DNA of 64,000 bases from Cryptomeria japonica. Its lineage: Eukaryota; Streptophyta; Pinopsida; Cupressales; Cupressaceae. The stretch lies in NCBI RefSeq assembly GCF_030272615.1, contig NC_081406.1, forward strand, positions 248,119,218-248,183,217, given 5' to 3'. The notes beneath the pieces were generated by a model. The model worked only from the letters and a program-made list of their open reading frames with translations, searched no databases and had not been told where the DNA came from. This document shows positions 1 through 11,275 of the stretch, one piece after another. Numbering within the stretch: the stretch's first letter is position 1; every line of letters starts with the position of its first letter. Position numbers and translations under genes: made by a program.

Positions 1-1690
1 GAGAGATATTAAGCATGAAATAGAAAGCATATAAACATAGAATGAAATAGCTAATCAAGATGCTCATAGTTGCTCCTCCCTTGTTCCTCTCCTCTCCAAG
101 TCCCAAATGAGTGTAGCTCTCAGCTTTTAGCACTAGCCATGGATGCCATATGGAGATTCAAGATGGTTGAATATGATAAGCAAATACTATGCAAGAGTAG
201 ATAGTGATGCTATGAAAAAGCTCTATGCTAATGCCAGTATAACAACAATACTCTAAATGCTTCTCCTTTTGCTTGAGGAGAAGGGTTCTATTTATAGAAG
301 AAATAGGGAAATGAAGGGTTAAGATTGAGCAATCTTAACAAGGGTTAGGATTGAAAGTTGGGGATCCATGTGCACAATTGGCACCAATAAAATGGTGACA
401 AGTTTCAACATAGGATTGGGTTGAGAGAAGAGGTTGGAGGCATTAAAGGCCTGAGAAGACCTCATGGTTATCTAGAAGGTAAGGGTCAAGTCTAAATTAA
501 GATTACCCATTGGATTAAGAGTTAATCCAAGGATAAACCTTTGTGCAAATGTTTAAGAGATAATCATGGTCAAAGCATTAATGGCCTGATGAGACCTTTG
601 GGTTGGGTAGAGGTTGAGTCAAAACAAATGTTTTAACCATGTGGGAGGGTTGAATTAACCATTAATGGTTATTGGAGACTTTGGGGATTAAGTGGTTGAA
701 GGTTGGAAGCTTTCAAAGGTTATCCAAGACTTTGAGGGTTAATTTGTTGAACACACAAAGCATTAATTGCTTTTCAAAGACTTTGGAGTCTTTGAGAAGT
801 GACTCCAATTTGCTTAGGAATGTGACAATATTTAGGGGATGGATTAGGCTAATTAGGAAGGGTTTAGAAGAATCTAGAAGGGGTTTAGGCATACAAGTGG
901 ATTTTGTAGGAAAATGCAAGTGGGAGAAATTTTGGTATTTTCAATTAAAATAAAATCATTTATTTCAATTAAATGGTGTAAGTTGAATTTGGATAAATAT
1001 TTAAATAAATATTAATTTATTTAAATGAGAAAAAGAAGATAAAGCATTTAAAATGCTTGAAGACTTTGAGGGAAACCATTAAAGGCTTGAAGACTTTAAG
1101 GAAAACCATTAAAGTCTTAAGAAGACTATAGAAGGAAGCCATCAAGTTTGAAGACTTTAAAGCCATCAAGTTTGACTACTTTAAGGGAAACCATTAAAGG
1201 TTTCAAGTGGGTGAGGATAAATAGGATTTTAAATAAATAATTTATTTAAAATAGTTGTGCAACTTGCTTTTGTAGGAAAATACAAGTGGGTGGAGGATAA
1301 AGGTGATTTAAATAAATTATTTATTTAAAATAATTGTGCAACTTGCATTTGTAGGAAAATGCAAGTGGGTGGAGGATAAAGGTGATTTAAATAAATGTTA
1401 ATTTATTTAAATGTGAGAGGTGGGATTTTGGGGGTTTTAAATAAATATTAATTTATTTAAATGTGAGAGAAGATTTAATTAAATAAATATGATTTATTTA
1501 TTTAATTAATGGTCTGAATTTGGTTAAGTGAATTAAATCAAATAAATTGAATAATTTATTTAATTAATAGGAGAATAGGGTTAAGATGAATTAATTAAAT
1601 ATTAATTTAATTAATTATTAATTGATGGTTAAATAATCAAATAAATACTAAGTATTCATTTAATTAAGTGGACAGATTTATGTGACTACA
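1..1690 (-). mobile_element. Reverse-oriented LTR (family D), cut by window edge
   Basis: Read on the minus strand it begins TGTAGTCACATAAATCTGTC at 1690 and runs collinear with the 3' LTR at 37208-39097, including the AT-rich block, the 'CTTCAAAGTC..CATTAAAGG' minisatellite and a TATA box. The flank beyond 1690 has no polypurine tract, so this is a solo LTR or the 5' LTR of a minus-strand element lying left of the window. It has two to three ~84 bp repeats at about 1205-1400 (TTTAAATAAATTATTTATTT core) and fewer copies of the ~61 bp minisatellite than the copy at 37208. It is not the 5' LTR of the element at 4536, which has the opposite orientation. Confidence 0.8.
288..296 (-). promoter_or_regulatory. 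TATA box of reverse LTR D
   Basis: TATAAATAG on the minus strand, at the same place relative to the LTR start as the TATAAATAG at 38681 in the forward copy. It would mark the U3/R boundary. Confidence 0.55.
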
Positions 1691-1995
1691 CCTTCAAATT
1701 AGTTTTGTTCGTCATCAAATGTTATAGGCTACGATTGAATAAAAATGATCCTGATAGAACTGTTATTGAACATGGTAATAGATTTACAATGGTTAATACA
1801 AGGTCATTTGAATGAGTTGGGGATGAGCCCTATGTAATTAATCAGCCTTGAAGAAATAAAAGAATGTGATAACATAGAACCTATTGTTTTATGCTCAGAA
1901 ATGACAGTGGAATTCAACTTGCAATACCGTTATTTCCAGAGTTTACGAAAATTCTTGCCGACTTGTTTAGATTCTGATGTTCATGAAATATGCAG

Positions 1996-2358
1996 GGTTG
2001 GGTGTTATTAATAGTACAAGCACATTTTCCTTCACTAAAGCCTCCGACATGTGACATGGGAAGTGCATACAAAGCTGGGATTTGCAAGTAGTTGGAAGGT
2101 AGACAAACTATAATACTCTACATTGGTCTGTATGTCATGGTTCTTGGTGTTGGAGGCATTAAGGGCTCTTTGCCTATTCATGGGGTAGAACAATTCAATG
2201 AGAATGATGGAAAAGAGAGAAAGCTGATATCAAATTTCTTCAACTGGTTTTTGTACAGCATAAGCATTGCACTTGTATTAGCTTTCTTTCTATCATATAC
2301 ACTATATGCAAAATTAACTCGTTGTCTCAGATCAAATAACAGTTTATTTGCACGATGA
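1996..2358 (+). pseudogene. NRT1/PTR-family (NPF) transporter fragment
   Basis: One reading frame gives GWVLLIVQAHFPSLKPPTC, an in-frame TAG at 2089-2091, then LYVMVLGVGGIKGSLPIHG and EQFNENDGKERKLISNFFNW. This is the hallmark region of plant NPF proton-coupled nitrate/peptide/hormone transporters (the GxGGIK...HGAEQFDE and SFFNWFxFS segments around membrane helices 3-5), closest in flavour to NPF4-type sequences. A TGCAG at 1991-1995 could be the 3' end of an intron, so this may be a gene-derived rather than retroposed copy. Similarity fades after 'SIALVLAFFLSY', before the usual VWIQDN motif, and the frame closes at 2356-2358. The full protein is ~550-600 residues; only about 110 remain. 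The internal stop and truncation make it a fragment. NPF family membership is firm, the subfamily is not. Confidence 0.75.
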
Positions 2359-3869
2359 CATTTCATAATGTACAATAATGGATTTATGCTTTCATCAGGC
2401 TTTAATTATTAGCCACTTTTCTACAAAACCTTCTTTCTGCAATCATTGACATATTTTTAATGTTTATTGTAAAATTTACATAGTGTGGCAAAGTTTTATT
2501 TACAGTTGTTATACTTATTCTATACACATCCTTTTATAATTAATTTTTTAAGTTGTATATATATTTGCATCCCTCCCCACCCCCTTCGTCATCCCCCTGT
2601 CGTCCCCAAACTTAAGCCCTTGGTATGTTAAGATATGAAAGCTCACAATAGTTCCATTAGATATGTTAATCGAGGAAAAACCTACAATATATAGCTTCCA
2701 AGATTCCAAATCCATGAGGATCATGAAGAGGTAGGAAACCAAAAAAAGAAATTGCTTATCCAAGTTTCCAAATTTGTGACAAGGAAAAAGTAGAATCTCA
2801 ATCAAAGAAGGAGAATGTGCAACTCGTTATCTTATTCTACCTAAGTAAAAATATTACCTAATTAAGCTTTTTAATAGTGGAATATCACACTTAGGATAAA
2901 ACATATCCAAGTTAAATAAAATATTACTTTGATAGGCTTCTTTGGTTGCTCTAAAAGTGGTGCCTTATGAATTATGTTCTTGGATACTAAAGTTTCCAAA
3001 TTCTAGGCACTCTTGATAGCTTCTCATAGAGATTGTGATTCGAAGGCTTTAACCAAACCTTTCAATGGTTTCTGTTGATGTGTTTTTTATGCACTATGCA
3101 ACACAAAATAAAATAATAAGTATTCTATCCTCTCTTGAACAAAATCCTCCCAAGTGCTAAACTACGTGATCAAATGGGATGACTCCAAGATTCCAATAGT
3201 CAGGTCATGACTTTATATTAGAGATAGACTCAATAATTGTGATGTGATATCTGTTGGAATCACAAGGGGGACTTACGTTGCTTGGGTCAAGACCTATCCA
3301 TTCTCATGTTTCATGATTGATTTACACTCCATGATTTAGGTCATCCTTGAGCAACATCTTGACTCAGCCAAATTTTGTTTTTTGTACCCTAAATCTTTAA
3401 TTTTGACCCCTTACTAGCATTGCCTTAGGTTTTATTGGAATTCTTGCTTCTCTAGCATGGGCACATTTCTAGGGTTCATTCGCATAAATTGCTCTTGATG
3501 AGCAAGCTAGTATCATGACCATGACTTAAACAAAATTTTAACTTAGTCAAATTATCTCCTCCAAACTTCTATAAGTTCATCACCTTCATTCTTCATCATT
3601 TGGATGTCTTTTGTCATTGGAAGGTAATTCTTGACCACCATACCTCAATCTTGACCTATGCTATACCCTAAAACCCTAGAACCTAGTCATGTTTACAATT
3701 GAGATCTTGGTGACTTGATCACTTAATACAACTTAATCATGCAGGTCTCATCTAACTCTGACTCCAACACTTAAGCAAATCAACCCTAGCAACCAAGTAC
3801 TTTGGAAAATATCTTGCAACTTGACAACATGGGTAATGATGGAGGAATGGAAGGTGAGACCTATAGAGG
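2359..3869. other. No gene recognised
   Basis: AT-rich spacer with no long open frame on either strand and no similarity noticed to the LTRs or transposons elsewhere in the window. The stretch 3040-3860 reads like a degenerate retroelement leader, but I found no primer-binding site or coding homology to support that. Confidence 0.4.
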
Positions 3870-4015
3870 TGAGAGAGAGAGAGAGGGTGGGAGGAAGAGA
3901 TAATGACCTGGAGAGGGTAGAGAAAGAGAAGTAGAGAGGGATGGAGAAAGAGACCTAGAGAGGGGAGAGAGAAGAGAGATAGTAGAGAGGGATAGAGAAG
4001 AGAGATAGAAGAGAG
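3870..4015. repeat. GA-rich simple repeat tract
   Basis: Purine tract of GAGAGA interspersed with GGTAGAG and GATAGAG words, similar to the tracts at 7416-8067 and 62617-63309. It directly precedes the hairpin at 4075. Confidence 0.8.
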
Positions 4016-4074
4016 ATACCAATGTCAACCTTTTTCTATAGAAAAAAAATTTCCAAAAAATCGGCCTATCATCG

Positions 4075-4335
4075 GAATTCCGACTCCAAAGGATAAAATT
4101 CTGATAGAGGAGTGTCGTCGGATGCATAGCATCCTTGTCAGAACTCTCATGGAGGCTGTCGTAATTCTGACTCCAAAGGATAAAATTCCGACAGAGGAGT
4201 GCCGTTGGATGCACAACATCCTCGTCGAAACTCTTGTGGCGACAGCCTCCACGAGAGTTCCGATGAGGATGCTGTGCATCCGACGGCACTCCTCTGTTAG
4301 AATTTTATCCTTTGGAGTCGGAATTCTGGCTGAGA
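4075..4335. repeat. Three-copy repeat forming a long hairpin
   Basis: A ~85 bp unit (ATTCCGACTCCAAAGGATAA ... GAGGAGTG..GTCGGATGCA ... GAGGCTGTCG) occurs at about 4075-4160, again in direct orientation at about 4160-4238, and inverted at about 4238-4335. The first and third copies pair almost throughout, giving a stem of about 85-90 bp. Chance open frames overlap the region on both strands because of the symmetry. Confidence 0.75.
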
Positions 4336-4535
4336 TCACGATGGTATTCTTTCAGGGTATGAGCATCCATGGCAGCCATCGGAAAGGTTGGAGGTGATGT
4401 CGCAATTGCAACGACCACAAGGATAGTCGGAACTTCCGGCACAAAGTTTTTGACAGCTTTTTTTGTCGGTAGTGCGATGAAAGTTTGTTAGAATTACGAT
4501 GATTTGCCATCAAAATTTTGACCCAAAAGTACTAG

Positions 4536-6405
4536 TGCAACCCAAAGAAATGTGTCTTTGGAGTAACCTTAGGGAAAATTCTAGGATACATTGTCTCAAG
4601 TAAAGGTATTGAGGTTGATCCTGCAAAGGTCAAAGCAATCATGGACATGCCACCACCAAAGAACAACAGTCAGCTAAGGACATTACAAGGATGGCTACAA
4701 TCAATTCGGAGATTCATTGCACAACTGGCAGATAAGTGTCACCCATTTACACACCTGTTACACAAGAACATCCGATTTCAATGGGATACCAGATGCCAGC
4801 AAGCATTCCAAATGCTTAAAGACTATCTCATGAATACACCATTGCTGTCCCACCAGATCCAAGTAGGCCTTTACTACTCTATATATCAGCAACAAATATA
4901 GCATTGGGTGTACTATTGGCACAACACAATGCAGAAGGGAAAGAGTGTGTTGTTTACTACATCTCTTGCACACTGGTTGGCTATGAACTCAATTACACAC
5001 CTATTGAGCAAGCTTGCCAGCAGTAATCTTGGCAGCCACTAAATTGGGGCACTATCTGTTAACACATAAAGTATAGCTAATTGCAAAGATTGATCCACTC
5101 AAATACTTACTCAGTAAAGCAGCATTGATAGGCTGCTTGGCCAAATGGGTGATGATTCTAAGTGAATTTGACATCAAGTATGTTGACCGTAAGGCTATGA
5201 AAGGCCAAGTTATTGTAGATCAGTTGGTCGATGCTCCCCTCATAGGCGATCATCCTCTCATTTCCAATTTTTTAGATGAAGAGATATTCATGATCACAAC
5301 AACACAACCATGGAAACTATACTTTGATGGTTCATGCACTAGGCATGGCTTGGGGGCAAGTATTTTGTTTATCACACCTCAAGGTGACAACATCCCAAAG
5401 TCTTACAGGCTTACATTTCCATGCACAAACAACATAGCTGAATATGAGGCCTTGATTATAGGACTCAGGCTAGCCATACAATGGAAGTTACAAGAACTAC
5501 AAGTATATGGTGAATCCCAACTAGTCATTCAATAAGCAACAAATGAATATCAGACCAAGGATGAAAAACTCATGTCGTACAAACAAATGGTGGACAAATT
5601 AAAAACATCATTCACTGCTATCACCTTTGAGCAGGTACCTAGAGATCAGAATCAAGCTGCTGATGCTATGGCTACCATCGCATCTCTCCTAGATCTTCCA
5701 TAGAATTCAACACGCTACGAGTTCTTGGTAGAACAACTTTGGATTCCCGCTTATGATATCCTTGAATCGGAGATGATATATTGCCTTATCGATTCCGAAT
5801 CCCCATGGTACGGTGAGTTCTACACCTATCTCCGTGATCACACACTTCCTCCTAACCAATCAAATAACCAACGTAAAACCTTCATTCGCTAAACCGCTCG
5901 ATATACCATTATTGCTCAAACCCTATACCAACATAGTCTTGATGGTACTCTCCTTCGATGTTTGGAACAAGATGAGATAACAAAGGCCTTGGAAGAGGTA
6001 CATGAAGGAATGTTTGGAACTCATGCAAGCGGTCCATCACTAGCCAAGAAACTCCTGCGCATTGGATACTATTGGCCATCCATGGAAAAAGACTCCTACT
6101 ACTTTGTCAAAAAATGCAAGAAATGCCAAGTTCATGGAGACCTGATACATGCACCAGCATAGGAATTGCAACCAATCACAATAACATGGCCCTTTTGTCA
6201 GTGGGGCCTTGACCTTGTGGGTAAAATCCATCCATCTTCATCCAACGACCACAAATTCATTATTGCTGCCACCGAATACTTCACAAAGTGGATCAAAGTT
6301 GTTCCACTTACCCAAGTCACCGGCAAGTAGATCGCCTCATTCATCCTTAATTACATCATCTACTGGTATGGTGTACCCATGTCCATCATCACAAATAACG
6401 GTCTT
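4536..6405 (+). pseudogene. pol: Ty3/gypsy pol: RT C-terminus, RNase H, aRNase H, integrase (5' part)
   Basis: From 4536 the frame gives NPKKCVFGVTLGKILGYIVS and DPAKVKAIMDMPPPKN (RT thumb/connection), then LQGWLQSIRRFIAQLADKC and FQWDTRCQQAFQ (RNase H tether). The YxDD palm motif lies upstream and is missing. Frameshifts occur near 4850 and 5010. The second RNase H (about 5310-5535) has YFDGSCTRHGLGAS and NNIAEYEAL. The usual third acidic motif GDS is YGES here, and the frame stops at 5533-5535 (TAA). A further stop follows at 5701. Integrase begins near 5965: the zinc-binding HHCC domain (VHEGMFGTH ... KKCKKCQ), then WGLDLVGKI with the first catalytic Asp, and YGVPMSIITNNG where the usual second Asp (TDNG) is Asn. 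Stops at 6160-6162 and 6328-6330. The gene breaks after codon CTT at 6403-6405. Confidence 0.85.
6402..6405 (+). other. Target-site duplication, left copy (TCTT)
   Basis: TCTT here and at 34426-34429. Keeping one copy makes the integrase frame read N-G-L-P-F-K across the two halves. A 3 bp duplication (CTT) plus a chance T is equally compatible. Confidence 0.7.
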
Positions 6406-6455
6406 GGGTATGTGCAGGATCATGGTGTGCCAAAACAGGCCCTTAAGTGGCAATG
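6406..6455 (+). repeat. Left terminal inverted repeat
   Basis: Fifty bases ending ...AAGTGGCAATG that match the reverse complement of 34386-34425 with an 11 bp gap and scattered mismatches. The outermost 16 bases match at 13 positions. Confidence 0.7.
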
Positions 6456-7270
6456 AAATTTCAGAAAATCAGAGTTATGCAACTTGACATGAAAATTTGA
6501 ATAAGTTGTGAACATTATTTTTTAAATATTTAAGAAGAGAATATATATAAAATTTAATGTAGTTTCTAAGCTACTAGTTGTTTTTTGGACAAAAAAAATC
6601 CTATTTGATGAAAATTTCAAATTTCAATGCAGTGGTACTAAAATTTCAGGAAAAAAATAAGTAGACGTATGTCTGACCACCCTAATCACAATCAAATCAT
6701 AATATTTATAATATAAGTATTAGTTTCATGTTCGGATGTGACACATTATTTTTTTTAATTTTTTATAAAGTAAATAATTATTTATGAATTCTTTACTACA
6801 GCTTTTCAGAAATTCAGAAACTCCTGCGTCTGACCACCTTAACTTGGTCAAAACCTTATGAAATTTATTTTTTTTTAATTTTTCCCTATAGTAGACGAAG
6901 CATAGGATGTGACGCATGTTTCGGATTCAAAAAATGTTATACCATTTGAAAGTTATGAGTGTTTTTCAATCAGTATATCATTGAGAACTATTGTCAGCAT
7001 TCAATTAGAAAATAAATAATAATTATTTATTAAAGTCAAAATAAGACAAGCCTTATATTGTTGGAAAGATGGGAACGTTCTTAAAAAACCCTTTTCGTTT
7101 TATCAATTTTGGCTACAAAAAAAGTTGTCAGCCACCAGTGTAAAGTCTGGAAAATCAAGGAATACTGAAAAACATGTTTTTTCAGTTGACTTTCCAGGCT
7201 TGTCACTTCCAAGCCAAATACCAAAGCATTCTCGAGCCGAAATTTGAAATTTGAAAATTTGACTACAAAA
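6456..7270. other. Left arm of the DNA transposon, no gene
   Basis: AT-rich. Contains the phrase GTCTGACCACCYTAA twice (about 6670 and 6833) and no convincing coding sequence on either strand. Confidence 0.5.
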
Positions 7271-7415
7271 ATTGGATATTCGATTTTAATATATAAATTT
7301 TTGGTCCCCAAAATTTTCCCATTGCCACCTTTTATTTACTGAACTACCACATTAATGGCGATGGCAAAAATCCGGTATCCAATAAAATCCGATATCGGAT
7401 TTTATTAGTCATATT
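7271..7415 (+). repeat. Subterminal block, left copy
   Basis: Runs from TTGGATATTCGATTTTAA through TTTTTGGTCCCCAAAATTTT and CCATTGCCACC to GGATTTTATTAGTCATATTT, and leads directly into the GA tract. The same sequence occurs inverted at 29902-30062 and again in forward orientation at 62440-62616. It includes palindromes based on ATCGGATATCCGAT. Confidence 0.8.
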
Positions 7416-7489
7416 TTAGAGAGAGAGAGAGAGAAGGAGAGGGAGAGAGGGAGAAAGAGAGAGGAGGAGAGGGAGAGAGAGAGAGGGGG

Positions 7490-7570
<81 letters not shown>

Positions 7571-7682
7571 GGAGAAAGAGAGAGAGAGAGGGAGAGAGAG
7601 AGAGAGAGATTAGGGAAGAGAGAAAGAGAAAGAGAGAGAGGGGGAGAAGAGAGAGAGAGAGATTAGGGGAGAGAGAGAGAGA

Positions 7683-7713
<31 letters not shown>

Positions 7714-8067
7714 GGGTGAGTGGGGGGAGAGAGAGAGAGAAAGGGAGGGAGGGGGAGGGATAGAGAGACCTTAGGGGAGAGAGAGAGAGAGAGAGAGAGA
7801 GATGGGGAGGGGGAAGGGAGAGATGGGTAGGGGGTGGTAGAGAGAGAGAGAGAGAGAGTAGGGGAAAGGGATAGAGAGAGAGAGAGAGAGACAAAGACAA
7901 AGAGAGAGAGAGAGATTAGTGGAGAGATTAAGAGAGAGAGACAGAGAGACAGAGAGACAGAGGGAGAGAGATGGGGAGGGGGAAGGGAGAGAGAGATAGA
8001 TGGAAAGATTATGGGAGGGGGATAGAGAGAGAGAGAGAGAAGGAGAGAAGCAGAGGGAGAGGGAGAT
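7416..8067. repeat. GA-rich tract with long pure (GA)n
   Basis: Almost uninterrupted purine strand, with a pure GA run at about 7494-7567 and interspersed GATTAGGGGAGAG words. Open frames here encode only Ser-Leu or Arg-Glu repeats and are not genes. Confidence 0.95.
7975..8067 (+). repeat. Direct flanking duplication of the A/B block, left copy
   Basis: GA-rich sequence containing the distinctive phrase GATAGATGGAAAGATTATGG. It matches 28052-28143 in the same orientation at nearly every base. I see this phrase nowhere else in the window, so it is not a general unit of the GA tract. Confidence 0.75.
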
Positions 8068-9017
8068 TAAATTTAACTAAATAAATCAATTTGCCATAAA
8101 TCTTCAAAAAAGGAAACACATCAAGAAAGAGGAATTAATTTAATTAAATAAAGCAATTTGCCATAAATCTTCAAAAAAGGAAACAAATCAAGAAAGAGGA
8201 ATTAATTCAATTAAATAAATCAATTGAGCACAAATCTCCAAAAATGGAAATAAATCAAAAAAGGAATTAATTGACAAAAAAGAATTAAAATTTGAGAAAA
8301 GAAATCAATTGGAGATAATCTTGAAAAAAACAAATTAAAAATTGATAGATAATCTCAAAGAAAAGAATTAAAACAATTAAATATTAAAATTGAATGAAAT
8401 AGAGAATAAATCAGTTTTTTCTTGATTTAATCTTAATTTTAGTTCAATTTCCTTTAAATCAGTTTTTTTTAATTTAATCTTAATTTTAGTTCAATTTCCT
8501 TTAAAACTGAGAAAAGCATCCAATCACATCAATTCACCTGGATTGTGCTTCCCTTTGGAAAATCTTAACCGCTCATCATCATTTGATCTCAACCATTGGT
8601 TTCTTTCTGAATTTTTTATAAATTCAGGCTCATCTCTCATTCAAAGAGAGGCTGGAGAATATATTGTTATTATACTGTTTTTGCTCTAGGATTTCATTGA
8701 TATATTGCATATTAATTATTTCATATTAATTAAATCATTTAGTTTAATATTGCAAAAATATTGTTAGATTAATATTGCATCCATCTAGCATTCATCATGT
8801 TCATATAGATAAAATCCTTCGTCTTGATGTTGTCTAGTCACTGGTATTGCTTATAATCTGAGAGCAATCTTATACTCGCATCTTTTAGAAGGCAATGGGT
8901 CGATTTGTTATGGTTTATTTATTCATTGATTATATCTGATCAACCATGCATGTAATGACTTAATTGAAGTGTTGTGTCTTGCAGATATAGATTCTCATAC
9001 CACTTTTTACACACACA
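8068..9017 (+). mobile_element. 5' LTR of element A, left end missing
   Basis: Matches the intact LTR at 26913-28051 from its ~237th base to its end ...ACACACA. It contains a ~48 bp tandem duplication (TTTAATCTTAATTTTAGTTC core, twice within 8405-8505) that is also in B's 3' LTR but not in A's 3' LTR or B's 5' LTR. Confidence 0.8.
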
Positions 9018-9021
9018 TTTT

Positions 9022-9038
9022 TGGTGCCCACCGTGGGG
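9022..9038 (+). promoter_or_regulatory. Primer-binding site of A
   Basis: TGGTGCCCACCGTGGGG starts a few T's after the LTR end, as TGGCGCCCACTGTGGGG does in element C. It would prime minus-strand DNA synthesis from a tRNA 3' end ending in CCA. The tRNA is not identified. Confidence 0.7.
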
Positions 9039-11275
9039 CTCAAACCCACAACTACAAGATTTATAATGTTTCTTGAACAAATTTAATGTTTGATTTTTAT
9101 AACTAATAAACATGTGTTAAATTTGCAAATAAAAATCTTTCTTTTTTATTGTTCTTCTATGACAGTAAACAATGGTCTGGGTTTGGAGAGTATAAATTTT
9201 TATTGAACCGTTGGATCTTAACTAATTTGTGATATGTTTTGTAAAATCAAGTTTTCTACAGGATCACCGAAGGGATTTTCCTAAATATTTTGGATTTGAA
9301 AGTTATTATTGACAAAGTGCAGGACTATCATTTTACTCATTCTTCTATGACAGTCAAAAATGGTCTCGGTTGGAAGAGTATAATTTTTTATTGAACCATT
9401 GGATCTCAACCAAATTTTTGATATGTTGTTGAAAATGAAGTTTTCTACAGGTTCACCGAATGGATTTGACAAAATATTTTTTGTTTGAAAGTTATGATTG
9501 ACAGAGTGCAGGACTGTCATTTTACCTATTCTTCTGTGACAGTCAAACATGGTCTCAGTTCGGAGGGCATAACGTTCTATTGAACCGTTGGATCTCACCC
9601 AAATTTTAATATGTTTTGTAAAACCAAGTTTTCCACATTTTCACCGAAGAGATTGTCCAAATTAGCTTGTTTTCAAAAAGTATTTAACGATAGAGTGTAG
9701 TACTATCAAAAATTGTCATAACTAGGATAGTCATAAAATGGAAATTCTTGTTAGATTAGTTTAATTTAAAGTTTACATGATAGAATTTTCTTTTGATGAT
9801 TTTTTTTTATGTTATCTTGGAAACTAATTTTGAGATTTTAATGTTTTCAGGACGCTTGTCAAAGAATCTATCAATCAAACATACACATGCCAAAGAATCA
9901 AGAAGAAAATGACTACTGACATATTGGTTTTGCAGGTTGCCTAAGGAGAATCGGCTAAACATTGTGTATTCATTTAGTATTTTCTTAGGCACTTAAATTG
10001 CTATCTGGTTAAAGAACAAATCTGTCTTTCATGTTTTCAAAAAAATCTAAGAGGTAGGAGAGTATGCTCTTGTCTTTTATAGACAATCAGAAAACTAGAC
10101 CCTCGAAGTTTTTTTCTAAGTTTTGAGATTTGTGTACCTTTAGCGGGCCTGTCACGGTGGGAAAAAGTAATCACCCTGTGAGAATGACCCAAGTGAGTAC
10201 AGCTGGACCTGAACATTCCAACTCACTATAATAAATAGGCCTCTGGTGATTAAAGTCTCAGAGGATGGGATTATTTGAGTTTTCTCTTTGAGATCTCTCA
10301 TATCGAACATTTTGTAGGGCCTCGCGGTCTCAATCACGTTTACGTGACTACATCTTGTTTCGGTACCTTGTTGGGATATAGGCCTCAACCATGCTTGCAT
10401 GACTTCAAGGGGTAATTTCAAACGGAATTCCTTACTAAGAACCATAAGATAGAAACTACCTGATTCACCTCTGAAAGGTTGATAATCTTTGTAAAAGAGA
10501 GATAGTAACTCTCCCAAGACACTTGCCATATCGTGCCCCCATTAGCGTTTGGAGTCGGCTAATACGGCATTGAGAATCCATTGCGTGAGACTCAGCAGCC
10601 GTATTCTGATTAGCTATTGGGTGTGTACCTAAGTCAGCAAGCAAAGTTTTTCTTCTCTAAGCCAACTTCCATAGGGTTAGCATGTTGTGATTGAATTGTT
10701 ATATATCTTGCGTGTTTTCTATGTTTTCATCCCTGAAAAAAACAAAAAAAACAAAAAAAAAACTAAAACTGGAATACCAAAACTGGAGAAAACAACAAAC
10801 AAAGTCAGTGATAAACTCTGTCTGTGTCCGAACTGGTCTCTATTAGTCATTGAAACATCAATCCTTATCAAAAAATGTTAGTCGTCAGTCATTGAAACTT
10901 TGTCTGTCAGAATCTCATCTCTGTCCAATCCTCTGTCATACGAATTCCTAATCTTATCAGTCAAAATTGTCAAAATTGTCTAAAACAGTCTACAGCGAGC
11001 CTAAAATTGGTTACCATCCTCTTGAGCATAAACAACCTTGATAGTGTACCCCTGCCATTGCATTGCACAATTTTGTCAATCATCTCTCAGCTAGTTCAAA
11101 CAACATCTTATCAAACCTAAGTTAACTTAGATAATGTCTTACACAGGATAGATCATTCCTGAAACCAGACCAGATCTTAAGTTACTTCTCTTAATCACTA
11201 CGTTAAACGAACTACTAGCTACAATTTGATCTCGACTTTTGCAACACATTTCGCCCTCGGTCCTATCGGTTAAAA
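9039..11275 (+). other. Leader region of element A, no gene
   Basis: Untranslated region between primer-binding site and gag. It contains a ~189 bp tandem repeat (9152-9715), a segment at 10140-10560 whose homologue is in element C near 49790-50110, and one copy (11138-11170) of the CTTAYACAGGATAKATCRTTCC motif that C carries as an array. A 125-codon antisense frame at 10152-10529 is not preserved in B. Confidence 0.6.
9152..9715 (+). repeat. ~189 bp tandem repeat in A leader (about three copies)
   Basis: Copies start at TTCTTCTATGACAGTAAACA (9152), TTCTTCTATGACAGTCAAAA (9340) and TTCTTCTGTGACAGTCAAAC (9529). Each contains a phrase like TTGAACCRTTGGATCTCAMC. The mirror copy in B spans about 26235-26780. 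Confidence 0.8.

Noticed and set aside
672-953. 93-codon frame in the reverse LTR
   Set aside because: Lies inside LTR U3/R text and is not conserved in the other LTR D copy.
1-1690. 5' LTR of the gypsy element at 4536
   Set aside because: Opposite orientation and no primer-binding site on the proper side; it is a separate LTR.
7610-8025. Open frames in the GA tract, both strands (Ser-Leu and Arg-Glu repeats)
   Set aside because: Direct consequence of dinucleotide repeats having no stops; no start context, no complexity.
10152-10529. 125-codon antisense frame in the leader of A
   Set aside because: The mirror copy in B is interrupted and shortened (only 25543-25779 remains open), and no family is recognised; the sense strand here is a leader shared with C.
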